DNA of 64,000 nucleotides, from the NCBI GenBank assembly GCA_003141555.1, contig PLMN01000029.1, forward strand, positions 275,922 to 339,921. The letters run 5' to 3'. A model generated the notes under the pieces. It had not been told where the DNA came from. It ran no database searches and saw only the letters and a program-made list of their open reading frames with translations. Shown here piece after piece: positions 44,719 to 52,489 of this stretch. The DNA is from Candidatus Aminicenantota bacterium. Its GTDB lineage: Bacteria; Acidobacteriota; Aminicenantia; Aminicenantales; UBA4085. The translations under genes and the position numbers were made by a program. The first letter of the stretch is position 1. The number at the start of each line of letters is the position of its first letter.

Positions 44719-45624
44719 ATGAAGCCTTCACTCGTTGTCCTCGCGGCCGGCATCGGCAACCGCTACGGCGGTTTGAAGCAGATGGACGGCGTCGGACCGG
44801 CCGGGGAGACCATCGTCGATTATTCGATCTTCGACGCGGCCGGCGCGGGATTCGGCAAGGTCGTGTTCGTCATCCGCCGCTCGATCGAGCGGGAGTTCCG
44901 GGAAGTGTTCCTGGAGAAGCTGGCGAAGAAGATCGACGTCGACTGCGTCTTCCAGGAGCTCGCCGACGTGCCGCCGGGCTTCTCCGTTCCCCCGGGCCGG
45001 ACCAAGCCCTGGGGAACGACCCATGCGGTCCTTGCCGCCCGCTCCAAAGTCGAGGCGCCGTTCGCGGCCATCAACGCGGATGATTTTTACGGACGGGAGG
45101 CTTTCCGGATGATGGCCGGCTTCCTCGGCGGTCTCGCCCCGACGGAGACGTCCTATTCCCTGGTGGGCTACGAGCTTGAAAGCACGCTCAGCGAGCACGG
45201 GGAGGTCGCCCGGGGTGTGTGCGAGGTGGATGGGGAAGGGGGTCTCCGGAGCATCGTCGAGCGGTTGGGCATCGAGCGAACAGAGTCCGGGATTTTCTAT
45301 GCGGGGGAGGCCGACGCCCGGACTCCGCTCGCGGGGGGAAAGACCGTCTCCATGAACTTCTGGGGCTTCACGCCGACGTTTTTCGGATTCGCCGCCGAGG
45401 CGTTCGAACGCTTCTTGAGGGAACGGGCCTCCGATCCCAAATCCGAGATTTACATTCCCCTCGTCGTCAACGATCTCCTTCGCACGGGCCGGGCGAAGCT
45501 CAAGGTCCTGCCGAGCCGCCAAAAATGGTTCGGCGTGACCTATAGGGAAGACAGGCCCTTGGTTGTCGCCGAACTCAAGAAGCTGACCGCGTCCGGCCAG
45601 TATCCGTCCCCGCTCTGGGGATGA
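44719..45624 (+). CDS. Sugar-1-phosphate nucleotidyltransferase-like protein
   Basis: A 301-residue cytoplasmic GT-A fold enzyme. LAAGIGNRYGGLKQ (residues 8-21) is the nucleotide-binding loop and NADDFYG (D121-D122) the metal-binding segment. Relatives join NTPs to sugar 1-phosphates to make nucleotide sugars. A glucuronokinase-like gene lies 3.2 kb away on the same strand, so UDP-glucuronate or similar is a possible product (inference). GGAGGG precedes the ATG. It converges with the DUF1080 gene, 45 bases away. Confidence 0.8.
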   Translation: MKPSLVVLAAGIGNRYGGLKQMDGVGPAGETIVDYSIFDAAGAGFGKVVFVIRRSIEREFREVFLEKLAKKIDVDCVFQELADVPPGFSVPPGRTKPWGTTHAVLAARSKVEAPFAAINADDFYGREAFRMMAGFLGGLAPTETSYSLVGYELESTLSEHGEVARGVCEVDGEGGLRSIVERLGIERTESGIFYAGEADARTPLAGGKTVSMNFWGFTPTFFGFAAEAFERFLRERASDPKSEIYIPLVVNDLLRTGRAKLKVLPSRQKWFGVTYREDRPLVVAELKKLTASGQYPSPLWG

Positions 45625-45669
45625 AACGCCGGAATCGTCCGGGGCGGCGAGATCGAGATCCGCGCGATC

Positions 45670-46467
45670 TCAGCCGACGATCCTGATCTTGATATTCCTG
45701 AACCAGACTGCGTCTCCATGGTCCTGAAGGACGATATGGCCTTTCCTCTTGTCGGCGAAGCCGGAGATCGCCCGGAACTTGCTCTTGGCCAGGAGTCCGT
45801 CGAAGGCGGGTGTTCCGAGGTCGTATTCGAGGACCTTGCGCCCGTTGAGCCAGTGCTCGCCGTGGCTCTTGACGAACACGATCCTGGCACTGTTGTACTC
45901 GCCGACCGGTCGAAGCGACTTGCCCAGGGGACCGAGGAGGTCGTAGAGGGCGGCCGCGGTCCGATTCGGGCCGTTCCGGGCGTCCTCATGCAGATCATCG
46001 TCGAGGACCTGATATTCGAATCCCAAGGCGGCATGCCCCTGGGGCGGCGTGCCCCGGGACAGCTCCTCCGAGACGTTGTATTTGATCCCCGAGTTGCCGC
46101 CCGGGCTGATCTTCCACTCGAAGGCGAGCTCGAAGTCCCGGAACGCCTCGATGGTCATCAGGTCGCCTCCGGGGAGGGGCGTGCCGTCCGCGCCGGGCGG
46201 GATATCTTTTGTCGCGACTTTCATGATCGCGTCGCCGTCGATCGCCCAGTGCTTGTCGGGGACGCGGTCATATCCCAGGCCCCGCCAACCGGCGAAGCTT
46301 CGGCCGTCGAACAGCAGCCTCCAGCCCTGGGCTTTCTCCTCGGCGGTGAGCGTGTTGGGCGAGGCGGGCGAAGCGGCGCCGGGGCGCTGGGCCGCGGCGA
46401 GGACGGTGACGGCGGCCAGCAAGGCGACCGTTCCGATGTTCCGGGCCGACATGATCTTGTTTTTCAT
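45670..46467 (-). CDS. Secreted DUF1080 protein (3-keto-disaccharide hydrolase family)
   Basis: A 265-residue protein with a Sec signal (about 1-33). LLFDGRSFAGWRG opens the DUF1080 fold; FELAFEWKISPGGNSGIKYNV and the closing GHIVLQDHGDAVWFRNIKIR are strong signatures. The family hydrolyses 3-keto-glycosides. It is divergent from a Tat-exported dehydrogenase and TIM-barrel gene pair, so both could act outside the cytoplasmic membrane on the same sugar. The ATG at 46467 has GGAGGATCC upstream, better than the start seven codons earlier. Confidence 0.88.
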   Translation of the reverse strand: MKNKIMSARNIGTVALLAAVTVLAAAQRPGAASPASPNTLTAEEKAQGWRLLFDGRSFAGWRGLGYDRVPDKHWAIDGDAIMKVATKDIPPGADGTPLPGGDLMTIEAFRDFELAFEWKISPGGNSGIKYNVSEELSRGTPPQGHAALGFEYQVLDDDLHEDARNGPNRTAAALYDLLGPLGKSLRPVGEYNSARIVFVKSHGEHWLNGRKVLEYDLGTPAFDGLLAKSKFRAISGFADKRKGHIVLQDHGDAVWFRNIKIRIVG

Positions 46468-46492
46468 GGAGGATCCTCCGTTCGACAAATTC

Positions 46493-46498
46493 TTTATA
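46493..46498 (-). promoter_or_regulatory. Extended -10 element of the DUF1080 gene
   Basis: On the minus strand, TGC precedes TATAAA, an extended -10 of good quality, 26 bases before the ATG. No convincing -35 box is visible, which suggests dependence on the extended element or on an activator. Confidence 0.45.
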
Positions 46499-46618
46499 GC
46501 AAAAAAGGGCCCATCTGTGTATATTTGGATGCGAGAAGCCTATGCTGCGGACCGGCCGAGGACGCGTCCTCGGCGCCGGGCGCGGCGGACGGCGGGCTCG
46601 CCCGCCAAGGAGGGATCC

Positions 46619-47968
46619 ATGGCCAAGCTCACGCGTCGCGAATTTCTCGGCCGGTCGGCCGCGGCTTCCGTGTCCGCGTCCGCCCTGGCCGGCGGGCTGG
46701 CGCCCATCGCCGGGACGGCCCAAGCCTCGAGGAAAGGAATCGCCCCCAGCGACAGGCTGCGCGTGGCGCTCATCGGGAGCGGCGGGCAGGGACAAGCCGA
46801 CTTCTCGGCCTTCCTTCGAATCCCGGAGGTGGATCCAGTCGCGGCGGCCGACGTCGACGACGCCCGGATCGCGGAAGGGATCAAGCTCGCCTCCGCGGCC
46901 CGGGGTAAGTCCATCGACGGGACGCGCGATTTTCGGAGGATCCTCGAGCGTAAGGACGTCGATGCGGTCATCGTCGGAACGCCCGATCATTGGCATGCCT
47001 TAGCGACCATCCTGGCCTGTCAGGCCGGCAAGGATGTTTATGTCGAGAAGCCCCTGGCCACCTCAATCGAGGAGGGGCGGGCCATGGTGGCGGCCGCGCG
47101 GCGGTATGGCCGCGTCGTTCAGGTCGGCACCCAGCAGCGGAGCGCCAAGCACTTCGGGGACGCGGTGGCGTTCGTTCAATCCGGCAAGCTGGGCCGGATC
47201 CGCATGGCGAGGGCCTGGGCTTATCTCGACTGGAAGACGGCGCTCGGCCGTCCGGCTGATTGTCCGGTTCCGTCCGGCGTGGATTACGACATGTGGCTCG
47301 GCCCGGCTCCCCGGCGACCGTTCAATCCGATGCGCTTCCACCACAACTTCCGCTGGTTCTGGGACTATTCGGGCGGGCTCGCCACCGATTGGGGAGCGCA
47401 TATGATCGACGTCGTCATGTGGGCCATGCGGGAAGAGCCGAAAGGGGCCATGGCCGTCGGCGGCAACTACGGCTTCCCGGACGACATCCGGGAGACGCCC
47501 GACACCCAGCAGTCCGTGATCGAGTTCCCGAGCTTCTCCCTGGTCTGGGAGCACATGATCGGCTGCGGGGTGGGGCCCTGGCAGCGGGAGCACGGCTGCG
47601 AGTTCCACGGGGAGAACGGGATTCTGATCGTCGACCGGGGAGGCTGGGAGGTCTATTCCGAGACCGACCAGGTGAAGCAGCCCCAGCGCGCGTTCCGGAT
47701 GATGGCGATGCCCCGTCAGGGCTCGTCGGGCGACTACCACGCCGCCCACATCAGGGACTTCGTCGACGCGGTCAAGACGCGCAAGCCGCCGGTCGCCGAG
47801 GTGGAAATCGGCCACAAGTCCGTGACCGCCTGTCACCTGGGCAATATCGCGGTCCGGCTGAAAAGATACGTCGCCTGGGACGCGGCCAACGAGCGGATTC
47901 CCGGAGACGCGGAAGCGCAGGCGCTCGTCGGCCGGACGTATCGTCCGCCTTGGGCGCTTCCCAAATGA
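46619..47968 (+). CDS. Tat-exported Gfo/Idh/MocA oxidoreductase
   Basis: A 449-residue enzyme with twin-arginine signal TRREFLGRSAAA (residues 5-16), so it should be folded with cofactor in the cytoplasm and exported. The Rossmann motif VALIGSGGQGQ and the catalytic EKP (VYVEKPLA) are intact. The C-terminal half has the HNFRWFWDYSGGLATDWGAH segment found in secreted Gfo/Idh/MocA sugar oxidoreductases. With no known periplasmic NAD pool, a tightly bound cofactor is expected, as in glucose-fructose oxidoreductase. AAGGAGG precedes the ATG. It is the first gene of a three-gene operon. Confidence 0.88.
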   Translation: MAKLTRREFLGRSAAASVSASALAGGLAPIAGTAQASRKGIAPSDRLRVALIGSGGQGQADFSAFLRIPEVDPVAAADVDDARIAEGIKLASAARGKSIDGTRDFRRILERKDVDAVIVGTPDHWHALATILACQAGKDVYVEKPLATSIEEGRAMVAAARRYGRVVQVGTQQRSAKHFGDAVAFVQSGKLGRIRMARAWAYLDWKTALGRPADCPVPSGVDYDMWLGPAPRRPFNPMRFHHNFRWFWDYSGGLATDWGAHMIDVVMWAMREEPKGAMAVGGNYGFPDDIRETPDTQQSVIEFPSFSLVWEHMIGCGVGPWQREHGCEFHGENGILIVDRGGWEVYSETDQVKQPQRAFRMMAMPRQGSSGDYHAAHIRDFVDAVKTRKPPVAEVEIGHKSVTACHLGNIAVRLKRYVAWDAANERIPGDAEAQALVGRTYRPPWALPK

Positions 47969-47988
47969 GGCGGAGCGGGAGATCGAAA

Positions 47989-48852
47989 ATGGAAAGCACA
48001 TCGCGGCGGAATTTTCTCAGGGCCGCAGGGGCGGGGATGGGGGCGGCCGCTTTTTCGGGACGGCGAGTTTTCGCGGCGCTGAAGGCTGCTCCGGAGCCCG
48101 TCGGTCCGATCGGGAGCAACAAATTCCCGTTCGAGCTTGGCTTGGCTTCATATACATTCAGGGCGTTCAGCCTCGATGACACCCTGGCCATGGCCGGGCG
48201 GCTGAACTTGCGCAAGATCTCACTCAAGAGCATGCACCTGCCCCTTGATAGCCGCCCCGACGCCATCCGGGCCGTCAGGGCCAAGGTCGCGGCCGCCGGG
48301 ATCGACCTGTACGGAGGCGGCGTGATCTACATGACCAAGGAAGCCGAAGTCCGCCAGGCGTTTGAGTATGCCAAGGCCGCCGGAATGAGGATCATCGTCG
48401 GCGTGCCGGACCACGAGCTTCTCCCCTTGACCGAATCTTTGGCTAAGAGCTATGACATCCGTGTCGCGATCCACAACCATGGCCCCACGGACAAGCTCTA
48501 TCCTACGGCCCAGAGCATTTACGACCGGATCAAGGCCCTGGACGTCCGGATGGGGATCTGCCTCGACATCGGCCACGAAGAGCGATGCGGCCTCGTCCCG
48601 GCCGTAGCGGCCGAGCGCTGCGCCGATCGGCTGTTCGACCTTCACGTCAAGGACATGTCCGCCTCGACGGCCGCCGGGACCACGGTCGAGATCGGGCGGG
48701 GGGTCATCGACATTCCGCGGCTGCTACGGACTTTGATCCGCCTGAAATATACGGGCGCCCTCAGCCTGGAATACGAAAAGGACGAAAAGGACCCCTTGCC
48801 CGGCGCGGCCGAATCGATCGGCTATGTCCGGGGCATGCTGGCCGCCCTATGA
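47989..48852 (+). CDS. Tat-exported xylose-isomerase-like TIM barrel
   Basis: A 287-residue protein. The N-terminus SRRNFLRAAGAG is a twin-arginine signal. The TIM barrel shares metal-site segments with the fusion at 19.6 kb: VAIHNHGP, CLDIGHEE, DLHVKD and SLEYEKD. Possible activities are sugar isomerisation, epimerisation or lyase chemistry on a keto sugar. I chose the ATG at 47989 with GGGAG upstream. An ATG at 47965 overlaps the previous stop as ATGA and remains possible. The next gene overlaps it by four bases. Confidence 0.83.
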   Translation: MESTSRRNFLRAAGAGMGAAAFSGRRVFAALKAAPEPVGPIGSNKFPFELGLASYTFRAFSLDDTLAMAGRLNLRKISLKSMHLPLDSRPDAIRAVRAKVAAAGIDLYGGGVIYMTKEAEVRQAFEYAKAAGMRIIVGVPDHELLPLTESLAKSYDIRVAIHNHGPTDKLYPTAQSIYDRIKALDVRMGICLDIGHEERCGLVPAVAAERCADRLFDLHVKDMSASTAAGTTVEIGRGVIDIPRLLRTLIRLKYTGALSLEYEKDEKDPLPGAAESIGYVRGMLAAL

Positions 48853-49841
48853 TCGAAGGCGTCGCCTATGCCCGGGCCGGGCTCCTCGGGAACCCGTCGG
48901 ACGGCTATTACGGAAAGATCATCGCCGTCTCCGTTCGCAACTTCGAGGCTCGGGTCACGCTGGAAGAAGGCCCAGATGTCAGGATCGCTCCCCCGCTGGA
49001 CGACGAGGAGCGGTACCGCTCGGTTCGGGAATTCGCCGCGAAGATCGGTCTTTATGGGTACTACGGCGGCGCCCGCCTGATCAAAGCCGCCCTCAAGAAG
49101 TTCTTCGATCATTGCCAGGCCGGGGGAATCGTCCTCCACGATGGAGGCTTCGTGCTGGGCTATTCTTCGACGATCCCGCGCCAGCTCGGCCTCGGCGGCT
49201 CGAGCGCCCTGGTGACCGCGGCCATGCGGACGCTCATGGCTTTTTACGGGGTCGACATCCCTCTCGAGATCCTGCCGTCGCTCGTCCTCAGCGCGGAGCG
49301 CGACGAGCTCGAGATCAATGCCGGCTTCATGGACCGGGTCATCCAGGCCTACGAGGGGTGTGTCTATATGGACCTCAACGAGGCCCTGATCCGGGGGCGG
49401 GGCTACGGCCGCTACGAGCGCCTGGACTGCGCCCGTCTCCCCGATCTCTACTTGGCTTATGACCCGGCGCTGAGCAAAGTCTCCGGCCGGGTCCTGAACG
49501 AGATTCGCCGGAGCTACGACCGGGGCGACGCCCACACGATCGCCACTCTTAAGAGGATCGCCGGCCTGGCCGACATGGGCAAGGAGGCGATTGCGAGGGG
49601 AGACGGGGAGGGCTTCGGCCGTCTCCAGGACGAAAATTTCGATCTTCGCCGCGAAATCATGGCCATCAGCCCGGCTAATATGGAGATGATCCGGACGGCG
49701 CGGGCTTGCGGGGCCTCGGCCAACTTTGCGGGCTCGGGCGGGTCGATCGTCGGGACGTTCCGGGGAGAGGAGATGTTCGAGCGGCTGTCCGTCGATCTCC
49801 GAAGGCTCGGAGCGACCGTCCTCCGGCCTATCATCCGTTGA
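48849..49841 (+). CDS. GHMP-family sugar kinase, glucuronokinase-like
   Basis: A 330-residue cytoplasmic kinase. RAGLLGNPSDGYYGK (residues 9-23) is the signature start of glucuronokinases, GLGGSSA (114-120) is the ATP-binding GHMP loop, and GASANFAGSGGS near 287 is the third GHMP motif. The expected reaction is sugar plus ATP to sugar 1-phosphate, probably on glucuronate or a relative. It starts within the stop of the TIM-barrel gene (ATGA overlap), so it is translationally coupled to two exported enzymes. It is followed by a terminator that serves the opposite strand. Confidence 0.82.
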   Translation: MIEGVAYARAGLLGNPSDGYYGKIIAVSVRNFEARVTLEEGPDVRIAPPLDDEERYRSVREFAAKIGLYGYYGGARLIKAALKKFFDHCQAGGIVLHDGGFVLGYSSTIPRQLGLGGSSALVTAAMRTLMAFYGVDIPLEILPSLVLSAERDELEINAGFMDRVIQAYEGCVYMDLNEALIRGRGYGRYERLDCARLPDLYLAYDPALSKVSGRVLNEIRRSYDRGDAHTIATLKRIAGLADMGKEAIARGDGEGFGRLQDENFDLRREIMAISPANMEMIRTARACGASANFAGSGGSIVGTFRGEEMFERLSVDLRRLGATVLRPIIR

Positions 49842-49847
49842 GGCTGC

Positions 49848-49882
49848 AAAAAAGCGGGCCCTCCCGGGGAAGGACCCGCTTC
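49848..49882 (-). terminator. Terminator of the perR-dfx-rbr operon
   Basis: On the minus strand, AAGCGGGTCC pairs with GGCCCGCTT (one mismatch) around a loop and runs into TTTTTTGC. It lies 39-73 bases past the rbr stop. It could also act weakly as a 3' end for the convergent kinase gene, but that side lacks a T-run. Confidence 0.75.
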
Positions 49883-49920
49883 CTGCGACTTGATCCGGGG
49901 CGGCTTGGAGCCGCGTTCCT

Positions 49921-50499
49921 TCAGTAATTCTCGGACTGGACTTCGTAGTAGGCTTGGGGGTGCTTGCAGGCGGGGCAGTCCTTGGGGGCTTCCTTGGCCA
50001 CATGGACATAGCCGCAGTTCCGGCATTTCCAAGCGACGGCCGTGTCCTTCTTGAAAACCTTGCCTTCGCGGACATTCGCCAGGAGCTTCAGGTAGCGCCG
50101 CTCGTGCTGGGCCTCGACCTCGGCGATCTCTTTGAACTGGGCCGCGATCTCGAGGAATCCTTCCCTCAGGGCGGTCTCCATCGCCTCCTTATAGATCATG
50201 GTCCATTCCATGTTTTCGCCGGCCGCGGCCGCGGCCAGGTTGGCGGCCGTATCGGCGATCGGGCCGGCGGGGAAGCCGGCCGTAATCTCGACCTCGCCGC
50301 CCTCCAGATAGAGGAAGAAGCGCTTGGCGTGTTCCTTTTCGTTTTCGGCGGTCTCGAGGAATAGAGCGGAGATCTGCTCAAACCCGGCTTTTTTGGCGAC
50401 GGAGGCGAAATAGGTATAGCGGTTGCGGGCCTGAGACTCGCCGGCGAAGGCGGCCATCAGGTTCTTCTCAGTTTGGGTGCCTTTGACGGACTTCGACAT
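49921..50499 (-). CDS. rbr: Rubrerythrin
   Basis: A 192-residue protein. The di-iron four-helix domain (1-145) has E20 in AFAGESQARNRY, EKEH (E54-H57) and EAQH (E129-H132). A C-terminal rubredoxin domain follows, with CRNCG and CPACKH. Both iron sites are complete, so it is a functional NADH-dependent peroxidase in the presence of an electron donor. It is the third gene of the operon, 12 bases after dfx, with GAGGAGG before the ATG. It removes the peroxide made by the upstream superoxide reductase. Confidence 0.95.
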   Translation of the reverse strand: MSKSVKGTQTEKNLMAAFAGESQARNRYTYFASVAKKAGFEQISALFLETAENEKEHAKRFFLYLEGGEVEITAGFPAGPIADTAANLAAAAAGENMEWTMIYKEAMETALREGFLEIAAQFKEIAEVEAQHERRYLKLLANVREGKVFKKDTAVAWKCRNCGYVHVAKEAPKDCPACKHPQAYYEVQSENY

Positions 50500-50511
50500 C
50501 GAAGCTCCTCC

Positions 50512-50895
50512 TCAAGCCTTCCAGAGACCGTGGAGGTTGCAGTATTCGCGGGCCTCGACCTTGTCCGACTTCAGGGGGAACGAGGCTTCGGGAGCCAGGC
50601 CCGGCTTCAGGAAGCGGCGATAAAGGACTTCGCCCTCGATCACTTCGATCCATTGGATGAAGTGCTTGTCCTCCATGGGGTGGGGGACGCTGCCGACCTT
50701 GACCCGGACGCCGTCCGCGGTCTTCTCGATCACGGGGACGTGCTTCTCGCGAGACGCGTCGACGGTGTTTTCGGCCTGAAGGATCATGGGCTGGCCGCAG
50801 CAAACGAGCTCGCCGCCCCCGACGTGCAGCACCTCGACGATGTTGCCGCAGAGGGGGCACTTGTAGACTTGAAGTCTTTGGCTGACGTTAGGCAT
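50512..50895 (-). CDS. dfx: Desulfoferrodoxin (superoxide reductase, two-iron class)
   Basis: A 127-residue protein. Centre I: C13, C16, C32, C33 (desulforedoxin-like). Centre II: H52, H72, H78, C119 and H122, the His4Cys site that reduces superoxide to peroxide, with E50 in the EKHVP loop. All ligands are present. The start at 50895 has AAGGAGAT six bases upstream and overlaps the end of perR by eight bases. It provides superoxide defence without oxygen release, typical of anaerobes. Confidence 0.95.
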   Translation of the reverse strand: MPNVSQRLQVYKCPLCGNIVEVLHVGGGELVCCGQPMILQAENTVDASREKHVPVIEKTADGVRVKVGSVPHPMEDKHFIQWIEVIEGEVLYRRFLKPGLAPEASFPLKSDKVEAREYCNLHGLWKA

Positions 50896-51385
50896 GTTGA
50901 TATCTCCTTGAAGGATGTTTGACGAGCGCCGCTCTCGCGGCGCCTCGCTTGGGACTGGCGGAAGAAGCGGCGCCGGCCAGGCAGGACCGGCAAACGCCGC
51001 GGAAATAGCCGTGGACCTCACGGATTTCATGGCCGTCGATGCAGCCCCGGCGGCCGGTCGGGCAGGCGAGATTGAGGTCGAGAATCGCCCCGCAGCGCTC
51101 GCAATGGAAATGGTGGTGCGGGGCCGTCCAGCCGTCATAGCGGGCTTCGACGGGGTCGATGCGCAAGGTTCGGACGAGGCCATGGCGGGCGAACAGCTCG
51201 AGGGTAGAGTAGAGCGTGGTCTTGGACAGGGTCGGGACCTTAGTCTTCAAGCCGAAATGCAGATCCTTGATCGCCGGATGGGACCGGCGGTCCAGGACTT
51301 CGGCCAGGATGGCCAGGCGCTGATAGGTCGGCTTGATGCCCCGCTCCCCGAGCAACGCCCGGAGAGGCTTTTCATTTGAAATCAT
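50888..51385 (-). CDS. perR: PerR-type peroxide-sensing Fur-family repressor
   Basis: A 165-residue protein with an N-terminal winged helix (about 1-80). Metal-sensing residues H36, D84, H90, H92 and D103 match Bacillus PerR H37, D85, H91, H93 and D104 with identical spacing. The Asp at the last position (not Glu) is diagnostic for PerR over Fur. Structural zinc ligands are C95/C98 and C132/C135. The ATG at 51385 has no Shine-Dalgarno sequence and lies about 11 bases past the -10 box, so translation is leaderless or nearly so. It is the first gene of perR-dfx-rbr and probably represses itself through the palindrome over its start. The C-terminal tail of about 25 residues is longer than in Bacillus PerR. 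Confidence 0.9.
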   Translation of the reverse strand: MISNEKPLRALLGERGIKPTYQRLAILAEVLDRRSHPAIKDLHFGLKTKVPTLSKTTLYSTLELFARHGLVRTLRIDPVEARYDGWTAPHHHFHCERCGAILDLNLACPTGRRGCIDGHEIREVHGYFRGVCRSCLAGAASSASPKRGAARAALVKHPSRRYQHA

Positions 51386-51390
51386 TTCAA
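51376..51390 (-). promoter_or_regulatory. PerR/Fur-type operator (7-1-7 palindrome)
   Basis: TTGAAATGATTTCAA is a perfect inverted repeat of 7-1-7 form, the geometry of the PerR box (TTATAATNATTATAA). It covers the predicted transcription start and the perR start codon, so binding would block the whole operon. Confidence 0.72.
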
Positions 51391-51395
51391 TTTGG

Positions 51396-51424
51396 ATTAT
51401 AGCCAAACCGGAGGCTGTTGTCAA
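51396..51424 (-). promoter_or_regulatory. Consensus promoter of perR-dfx-rbr
   Basis: On the minus strand, a perfect TTGACA (51419-51424), a 17-base spacer and a perfect TATAAT (51396-51401). Expected initiation is near 51389, about four bases before the perR ATG. Confidence 0.85.
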
Positions 51425-51457
51425 GCTTGGGACGAGTTCCCCTCGCCGGGAATGCGC

Positions 51458-52489
51458 CTAGAAGCGGAAATCGCGAAACGCCTGGTACATCGCCCGGATG
51501 TTCTCGATCGGGACGTCCGGCCCGACTTCGCCGCAGGCAATGAGGCCTCCCTCCGGCGTCCCGCAGGCCTCGAACGTCCGGTAGACCTCCTCGCGGACCT
51601 GGGCGGGCGTCCCGAAAGGGAGGACGTTCTGGCGGTCGATGTCCGTCCGGACCGCGACCTTGCCCCGGACGTGGCGGGCCGCCCAGTCGAAGCCCACGAC
51701 GGCGACTTGGAAGTTAATCACGTCCGCCCCGATTTCGATGAGGTCGCCCACGATCTCGTTGATGAAGCCGTCGCTGTGGAACCAGACGTGCTTGCCCGCG
51801 GCCTTGACCCGTCGAAACATTTCAGCATAGCCCGGCTTGAAAATGCGGCGCCAGGCCGCCGGCCGGATGATAAGGCTGTGCTGCGTTCCCCAGTCGTCTC
51901 CGAAATGAAGCCCGTCGTATTCGAGGCGATTCCAGCGGTCGATCCAGCGGAGGTTGAAGGCAAGAAGGTCGTCGAGCAAACGAAGGAAAACCGGGCTTTC
52001 CAGCGCGACGTCCATCAAGGCGTTTTCCATGCCCCGCAGCTGCTGGAGCTGTTCGAACGTCGTGATCCATCCCCCTCGGGCGTACCAGCGGTCGTCGAAC
52101 CCGGCCATATGGCCGCTGTAATGGCGTCCGGTGGGCGGGCCGGCCGCGAAATCCGGCGGCCAGCGGTACTCGGTGTAGCGCTCGAGGTTCGCGATCGGCC
52201 ATTTCACGGGGATGCCGCAGACGCCCGTCCATTCGACCCGCCAGACCGTCCCGAAGTCGTCCCGATTCAGCCCTTGCCGGTATTGGGCTGAAAATTCCGG
52301 CACGGGCTGATCGGGGAGGTAATCCCATCCGAAATCCTCGCGGTACTCGGACAGAATGTCGTCCAAGGCCCGGCCGTACTTAAGCTGGGCGGCGGGCAGG
52401 ACCGCATGGGAAATCGGAACGCGGTCCGGGCGGCGGAACTCGATCGCCCTCCGTACGCGCTCCCGCGATCCCAGGCCATCGGGCTTCAA
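51458..52489 (-). CDS. Uroporphyrinogen-decarboxylase-fold protein (non-heme context)
   Basis: A 343-residue protein of the URO-D superfamily. It opens SRERVRRAIEFRRPDRVPIS, the usual motif, and has HSDGFINEIVGDLIEIGADVINF followed by a closing GGLIACGEVGPDVP segment. Related proteins in sugar or one-carbon loci are often methyltransferases or unknown, and no heme genes are nearby. Start: TTG at 52489, whose TTGA overlaps the GH130 stop; GAGGAGGG lies seven bases upstream and decides this start. It is the last gene of the phosphorylase operon. The function within the operon is unknown. Confidence 0.8.
   Translation of the reverse strand: MKPDGLGSRERVRRAIEFRRPDRVPISHAVLPAAQLKYGRALDDILSEYREDFGWDYLPDQPVPEFSAQYRQGLNRDDFGTVWRVEWTGVCGIPVKWPIANLERYTEYRWPPDFAAGPPTGRHYSGHMAGFDDRWYARGGWITTFEQLQQLRGMENALMDVALESPVFLRLLDDLLAFNLRWIDRWNRLEYDGLHFGDDWGTQHSLIIRPAAWRRIFKPGYAEMFRRVKAAGKHVWFHSDGFINEIVGDLIEIGADVINFQVAVVGFDWAARHVRGKVAVRTDIDRQNVLPFGTPAQVREEVYRTFEACGTPEGGLIACGEVGPDVPIENIRAMYQAFRDFRF

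Noticed and set aside
45649-45671. GAGATCG / CGATCTC inverted repeat between convergent genes as a terminator
   Set aside because: No T-run on either strand and it overlaps the stop of the DUF1080 gene; probably chance.
51386-51424. Upstream TTG start for perR at 51424
   Set aside because: That TTG is the first triplet of the TTGACA -35 box, so it lies upstream of transcription.
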